A stretch of DNA of 9,087 bases. Origin: Spartobacteria bacterium. Lineage in GTDB: Bacteria > Verrucomicrobiota > Verrucomicrobiia > Chthoniobacterales > Chthoniobacteraceae. The stretch is taken from the NCBI GenBank assembly GCA_025355595.1, contig JANXZI010000478.1, positions 1-9,087 of the forward strand. The letters run 5' to 3'. The notes under the pieces were generated by a model. The model worked only from the letters and a program-made list of their open reading frames with translations. It searched no databases and was not told where the DNA came from. Of this stretch, positions 5,388-9,087 are shown one piece after another; positions within the stretch are counted from its first letter, which is position 1; every line of letters begins with the position of its first letter. Made by a program: the position numbers and the translations under genes.

Positions 5388-7313
5388 TCAATAGCGCACC
5401 CAGCGGCCACGTGAGTAGCTGGTGGATTGGAGTGTGCCGGGTGGCGGCTGCATCAGGAAATTTTCGTCGAAAAACCACCGGCGCGTCGGCGCGCCATAGA
5501 CGTTGCTGGCCCCCCAGCTTCCGTTGCCTTGCTTGCTTGCAAAGAGGCAGACCATCGAACCGTAGTACGTGAGGCATTGGCCGCCCCACGCTTCGAGGAA
5601 GCGCGGAAAATTTTCCGCGCCGCCGCTGTACGCACCATCGCCGTGCACGTTTGTCGGCACATTGCCGGAAAAAATCCCGGTGTTGATCGTGGTGTTGCTC
5701 GCGACGCGGGAACTGACGCTGGCGGTGGAATTCGAGTCTTTCCAGTTGTTCGAGAGAATATTCACCGCATCGCCGAACACAGCGCACGACTTGCGCGTGT
5801 AGCCTGGTGCCGTGGGATCGCTGAAGGCGGACAGCGGGCTCGTCGAGTTCGCGGTATTGGAGACGACGCCAGTGCTGGGTCCGCCGCTATTGTAGTCGCC
5901 CTGGATATAGACAGGGTTTTCCGAGGCCACCGTCACATCGTCCGGAAGGATCGCGCCATTGCGCAGTCGCACCGCTTTTTCCGCCTGCGTCCCGGTGGCA
6001 TTGACGCTGGATGTGCCGCCGTTTGGATCCGCGCTGACGTCCGCGATGTAGATCACCTTGTTATAAGTGTTCACCGCCTCGCTCGTGAGATTCCCGCTCG
6101 AGGGCGGCGAGAGCGCGTCGAATTGCGTGATGATGTTGGGGAGCTGCGACATGTCGAGCGAGGTGAGATGCACGTTGTTGGTCTCGCGGTTGTCGCGGAT
6201 GATCTCGCCTCCACTGACCGCCGCATTCACCGCGTTGAGCAAATTCACCACGTTGGTGCCGCCTGCCGCGGTGAGTTGCACATTGCGCCCATTATACACC
6301 CGGAGGCGCAGCGGGTCCGTGGCGGCGCGACTTGTATCGAGGAGGATTTTCAGTCCGGCTTGGTTGTAAAAACGCAGGTTCGCGATCTCCGGCGGGTCGG
6401 GCTGGCCGCTCACCGGACGCTCGATCAATTCACGGAAAGTGTCGTTGTTTGGATTCGCGTCCGTGGGGTTGAACACGGTCGCCGGATCGAGCCCCAGCGG
6501 CTCGAGGCGATCCACTTTGTTCAACTGCGAACTTTTCCCGCCGGGGAAATTCGGTGCGGTCGTCATAGTCGTGCGCGCGTCGCCGGGCGCGACGCCTTCC
6601 GAATACGTGGAACCAAAGGACACGTTGCGGCTGAACGTGAGATTCGTTCCAGCCGTGCTCGCATACAGATCCGTGTTGGTATGCACGAGGCCGGTGACCT
6701 GCATGTCCGCCCCGGGATGAATTTCCAGCGCACCTTCAAAGAAAATCGCAGATTGAAAAATCGGCGCGTCCGCTTTTTGAAAACGCCGGGTCACGGTGAC
6801 GGTTTCCATCCCGCCGATCACGGGTACGGTGACGGTGGCCTTCGCGAAATATTGATACGCGCGGGACATCCAGCCCGGCCTGCCAGCGACGGGGACCAGC
6901 ACGACCGAGGGCGGCCCGCTCAACACGGGCGCGCCCGCGGCATTAAGCGCTTGGAGCGAATAATTGGCAAAAGTGCAGCCGGCGAAATCCGGGTAAGCTG
7001 GAGTGCTGGCCGGCCCCGGCGCTGCGGCCAACCCGCTTATCGCGGCGATGTTCGAAGTTGTCGGCAAGCCTTGATTGCTCTGCAGGGCCGCGCGGCCCGC
7101 GTCGCACCACCGCGCATACATCACTTCGAGTCCACCATCAGCCACACTCTCGGCGGAAGCGTGCTGGCGCGAGCGTTGGGAATTGCGTGCGACATGTGAG
7201 GAAAGAGAAAGGGCGGTGCCGACCGCGACGCCCACGACAATGACGATGGCCATCGCGGTGATGATGACGCTGCCGCGTTCTGCGCGGTGGAGTGCGTGAA
7301 GGGCGAGTTTCAT
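5388..7313 (-). CDS. Large PilX/GspK-like minor pseudopilin, proximal cassette
   Basis: A 641-residue protein. Basic leader residues 1-14 end in ERG, followed by a hydrophobic helix at about 15-36 (SVIITAMAIVIVVGVAVG). This is prepilin-like, but position +5 is Thr, not Glu. AESVADGGLEVMYARW (54-69) corresponds to the post-helix region of PilX proteins. The large ectodomain shows blocks I recall from PilX-associated proteins of Verrucomicrobiota and Planctomycetota: DNRE (374-377) before an LTSLDMSQL segment, NGAILPDDVTVASENPVYIQ (452-471), a DAVNILSNNW block (515-524), and a C-terminal block with RFLEAWGG (571-578), YYGSMVCLF (583-591) and PTRRWFFDENFL (609-620). It has five cysteines. It is about twice the length usual for GspK. 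The start ATG overlaps the stop of the PilW-like gene in an ATGA arrangement, and there is no real Shine-Dalgarno, so translation is probably coupled. Inferred role: tip or initiating subunit of a pseudopilus. An adhesive role is possible but unsupported. Confidence 0.78.
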   Translation of the reverse strand: MKLALHALHRAERGSVIITAMAIVIVVGVAVGTALSLSSHVARNSQRSRQHASAESVADGGLEVMYARWCDAGRAALQSNQGLPTTSNIAAISGLAAAPGPASTPAYPDFAGCTFANYSLQALNAAGAPVLSGPPSVVLVPVAGRPGWMSRAYQYFAKATVTVPVIGGMETVTVTRRFQKADAPIFQSAIFFEGALEIHPGADMQVTGLVHTNTDLYASTAGTNLTFSRNVSFGSTYSEGVAPGDARTTMTTAPNFPGGKSSQLNKVDRLEPLGLDPATVFNPTDANPNNDTFRELIERPVSGQPDPPEIANLRFYNQAGLKILLDTSRAATDPLRLRVYNGRNVQLTAAGGTNVVNLLNAVNAAVSGGEIIRDNRETNNVHLTSLDMSQLPNIITQFDALSPPSSGNLTSEAVNTYNKVIYIADVSADPNGGTSSVNATGTQAEKAVRLRNGAILPDDVTVASENPVYIQGDYNSGGPSTGVVSNTANSTSPLSAFSDPTAPGYTRKSCAVFGDAVNILSNNWKDSNSTASVSSRVASNTTINTGIFSGNVPTNVHGDGAYSGGAENFPRFLEAWGGQCLTYYGSMVCLFASKQGNGSWGASNVYGAPTRRWFFDENFLMQPPPGTLQSTSYSRGRWVRY

Positions 7314-8212
7314 AGGCCGAGCGATCGTGGGTAAATCCGCACCGGTGCCGCGGTGGAACCGATGGTGAAATTTTTCATGAAAATGCTTCTGACCCGGTTG
7401 GAGGATTCCGCGTCTTGGACCGTGAGGTTCACCGCAACACCCCGATCGCCAAGCGCCATCGCGAAGGGCAGCGGAGATGCCGCCATGTTCGCGGTGACGA
7501 TCACAAAGTTCACGGGATCATTAAAAACCGCCGCGCCGTCCGACGTGACGCTCATGGCGTGGGGATAGAAACGAAGTTCGGGAATGCCGGACGCCGCCGG
7601 GGTGACCACAATGTAGGCGACCTCATCCACGAGATGCGCCATCGTATTCGTCGGGATGAATGGGCCGGTGCTCACCGGCGGATGCGCGAAACTGCCGAGC
7701 GCGCCAGTCAGCGTGATGGGGATTGTGGTGCCGGATGCGCCGATGGAGGCCACGCGCGCGAACAAATCCTGCGAGGTGCCATTTGCCTGCACCGAGGGGA
7801 CCGCGACGAGCTGACCGGGCCGCGGCCTTTGCGCGGTGGCCGTCGTATTCACGGTGAGCGATGACGAGTCGGCGGTCGTGGCGTCCGGGATGAGAAATGG
7901 CCCGCCAGCGTAGATACGGAAACGGATCCCCGCGGCATTCACAGGCCCAGCGCCGGTGAGCGTGATCGTCCCGCCGGCGGCATCCGTCAGCGCAGGAATT
8001 TCAATGGAGGAATGCACATCCCGCGCGAGACGATCCATCGTGAGATACGCGAGTTGATTGGAGCGATTCGCCGTATGCCCGGTCAGGAAAAGGGTGGTCG
8101 CTGACTGGAGAAAAACCATCGCGGTGCCGCCCGCGATGACGACGCACGCGGCGGCGATGGCCATTTCCACGAGCGTGAACCCGTGCCGGAAGGAGGATAA
8201 ACGAGGAAGCAT
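7310..8212 (-). CDS. PilW/GspJ-like minor prepilin, proximal cassette
   Basis: A 300-residue prepilin-type protein. The leader MLPRLSSFRHG (1-11) precedes FTLVEMAIAAACVVIAGG, so cleavage is expected after Gly11 with Glu16 at +5, a textbook prepilin signature. QLAYLTMDRLARDVHSSIEI (53-72) is the amphipathic helix following the membrane segment, equivalent to the Asp-Leu-Arg helix of PilW/GspJ. The remainder looks like a beta-rich globular domain. The frame is open 18 codons further upstream to an ATG at 8266, but that part overlaps the end of the preceding gene and would give an abnormal leader, so the ATG at 8212 is taken, 4 bp after the upstream stop. No clear ribosome-binding site precedes it, suggesting reinitiation. 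The 3' end overlaps the next gene by 4 bp. It would work as a minor pilus/pseudopilus subunit with its two neighbours. Confidence 0.83.
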   Translation of the reverse strand: MLPRLSSFRHGFTLVEMAIAAACVVIAGGTAMVFLQSATTLFLTGHTANRSNQLAYLTMDRLARDVHSSIEIPALTDAAGGTITLTGAGPVNAAGIRFRIYAGGPFLIPDATTADSSSLTVNTTATAQRPRPGQLVAVPSVQANGTSQDLFARVASIGASGTTIPITLTGALGSFAHPPVSTGPFIPTNTMAHLVDEVAYIVVTPAASGIPELRFYPHAMSVTSDGAAVFNDPVNFVIVTANMAASPLPFAMALGDRGVAVNLTVQDAESSNRVRSIFMKNFTIGSTAAPVRIYPRSLGL

Positions 8213-8216
8213 CGAA

Positions 8217-8705
8217 CTAGTCGGGGCAGCGGGCCGTCGCCATGGACAGCGAGTAGATGGCCCCATTGTATGGATAGGCGACCGTGACTTTGACCTCGCG
8301 GATGCCGAGCGCGGGATCCGTCACGAGGACATTCGTCGTCATCGTGCCGGTGATGGCGGGCGGACCGGCATTGACCGTGACCAACCCGCTCGTCGTGCCG
8401 GCAGTCAGCACCGGAGGCGTGGAAGACGCGTGGAATGGCACGCACAGCACCTCGTCAATTTTATTTTGGATGAGCGTCTTGGCTCCCGTGAAATTACGGT
8501 TCACCGTGGCCAGCCGATTGGCGCTGCCGAGCGCCCAGAGGGCGGTCGCGGACGTGAGCGTGATGATGCCAATACCGACGATCACTTCTATCAGCGCCAG
8601 TCCCGTGCGCCTTTTCCACCCACGCAACGCAGACAACACCCGGCCGTGGCGCAGGGTTTCTGCTCCCTCCGGACGTGCGGCAGCATGCGTGGATTGGCCA
8701 ATCAT
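8217..8705 (-). CDS. PilV/GspI-like minor prepilin, proximal cassette (first gene of the series)
   Basis: A 162-residue prepilin-type protein. A long leader ends in GWKRRTG (29-35) before LALIEVIVGIGIITLTS, so predicted cleavage is after Gly35, with Leu at +1 and Glu40 at +5. The segment KTLIQNKIDEVL (76-87) matches the region after the helix in PilV/GspI proteins and parallels LLQQRIEAL in the second cassette. Two cysteines (88 and 160) could pair. The ATG at 8705 has a weak GAAGAG about 8 nt upstream. A 35-residue leader is long, and a GTG at 8639 would give a 13-residue leader but lacks a spaced Shine-Dalgarno, so the start is uncertain. As the first minus-strand gene it should lie just downstream of the operon promoter in the 74-bp divergent region shared with the GlcD-like gene. 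I found no confident promoter for it. Confidence 0.78.
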   Translation of the reverse strand: MIGQSTHAAARPEGAETLRHGRVLSALRGWKRRTGLALIEVIVGIGIITLTSATALWALGSANRLATVNRNFTGAKTLIQNKIDEVLCVPFHASSTPPVLTAGTTSGLVTVNAGPPAITGTMTTNVLVTDPALGIREVKVTVAYPYNGAIYSLSMATARCPD

Positions 8706-8743
8706 ACCTGCTCTTCAAGCAACACGCGTGCCGCCGTTCCGAT

Positions 8744-8771
8744 TTGCGCATGCGCCGCAATCCCGGATAAT
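8744..8771 (+). promoter_or_regulatory. Candidate promoter for the GlcD-like gene
   Basis: GATAAT at 8766-8771 is a good -10 match. TTGCGC at 8744-8749, 16 bp upstream, is a partial -35 match (three of six). The predicted transcription start would fall at about 8778-8780, right at the ATG, which would make the message leaderless. A 10-bp palindrome GCGCATGCGC (8746-8755) overlaps the -35 element and could be an operator. This is a consensus comparison only. Confidence 0.3.
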
Positions 8772-8779
8772 GCTCGCCC

Positions 8780-9087
8780 ATGCCGAATCTCACCGCCGAC
8801 CTCACCGTCCTGCTCGAACCCGCGCGCGTGCTCCACTCGCGCGAGGATCTGCTCTCGTATGGCTACGATGGTACCGCAGCCCTCAGCGGCGTGCCCGCCA
8901 TCGTGGTGATGGTGAAGACGGCTGACGAAATCGTCGCCATCATAAAATACGCGGCGGCAAACCGCGTCGCCATCGTCGGTCGCGGCAGCGGCACAGGTCT
9001 CAGCGGCGGCAGCGTGCCCTCGAACGGCTGCATCGTCCTTTGCACCGCGCAGATGGATCGTGTGCTCGAACTCGATGAGAAAAATCT
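8780..9087 (+). CDS. GlcD-like FAD-linked oxidase, N-terminal part (3' end outside window)
   Basis: The first 102 codons of a flavoprotein of the FAD-binding PCMH-type oxidase family (glycolate oxidase subunit GlcD / D-lactate dehydrogenase type). The diagnostic stretch is IVGRGSGTGLSGGSVP at 65-80, the FAD pyrophosphate-binding loop. Ahead of it, SYGYDGTA (26-33) and the VVMVKTADEIVAIIKYA block (42-58) match the usual N-terminus. Such enzymes oxidise 2-hydroxy acids (glycolate, lactate, sometimes 2-hydroxyglutarate), and the substrate cannot be told from this fragment. The start is certain: an in-frame TAA at 8768-8770 leaves the ATG at 8780 as the only candidate. No purine-rich ribosome-binding site precedes it. 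It is transcribed divergently from the pilin series and is probably unrelated functionally. The frame remains open at the right edge. Confidence 0.9.
   Translation, partial: MPNLTADLTVLLEPARVLHSREDLLSYGYDGTAALSGVPAIVVMVKTADEIVAIIKYAAANRVAIVGRGSGTGLSGGSVPSNGCIVLCTAQMDRVLELDEKN

Noticed and set aside
5427..7199. Long plus-strand open frame (590 codons) opposite the large PilX-like gene
   Set aside because: Composition is dominated by Arg, Ala, His and Gly with no recognisable domain. The opposite strand carries a clear prepilin N-terminus and family motifs, so this is an antisense shadow in GC-rich DNA.

Overview
The window looks like part of a high-GC Gram-negative chromosome. The gene content, a run of prepilin-type proteins that includes two very large PilX/GspK-like members, resembles what I know from Verrucomicrobiota (or Planctomycetota). 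That assignment rests on recalled family style, not on a marker gene, so it is a moderate-confidence inference.

Layout, left to right. Positions 3-668 (+) hold the C-terminal part of a tetratricopeptide-repeat protein whose start lies outside the window. It converges with aroB (702-1814, -), the shikimate-pathway 3-dehydroquinate synthase. From 1867 to 8705 everything is on the minus strand and tightly packed, forming an apparent operon read right to left: PilV/GspI-like (8217-8705), PilW/GspJ-like (7310-8212), large PilX/GspK-like (5388-7313), a secreted protein of unknown function (4788-5375), a second PilV/GspI-like (4209-4709), a second PilW/GspJ-like (3394-4206) and a second large PilX/GspK-like (1867-3390), followed 52 bp later by aroB. 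Divergent from the operon, a GlcD-type FAD-linked oxidase begins at 8780 (+) and runs off the right edge.

The main point of interest is that the minor (pseudo)pilin module occurs twice in tandem in the same V-W-X (equivalently I-J-K) order, with one secreted orphan protein at the junction. In each copy the first two proteins keep the prepilin Gly(-1)/Glu(+5) signature. The third has a prepilin-like hydrophobic N-terminus without Glu5, as GspK does in type II secretion. The two copies are strongly diverged, and the distal copy is less GC-rich in the stretches sampled. Together these proteins could form one or two alternative tip/priming complexes for a type IV pilus or type II-like secretion pseudopilus. 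The assembly ATPase, platform protein, prepilin peptidase and major pilin are not in this window.

No tRNA, rRNA, CRISPR array, insertion sequence or convincing rho-independent terminator was seen. No gene-free stretch exceeds about 80 bp.
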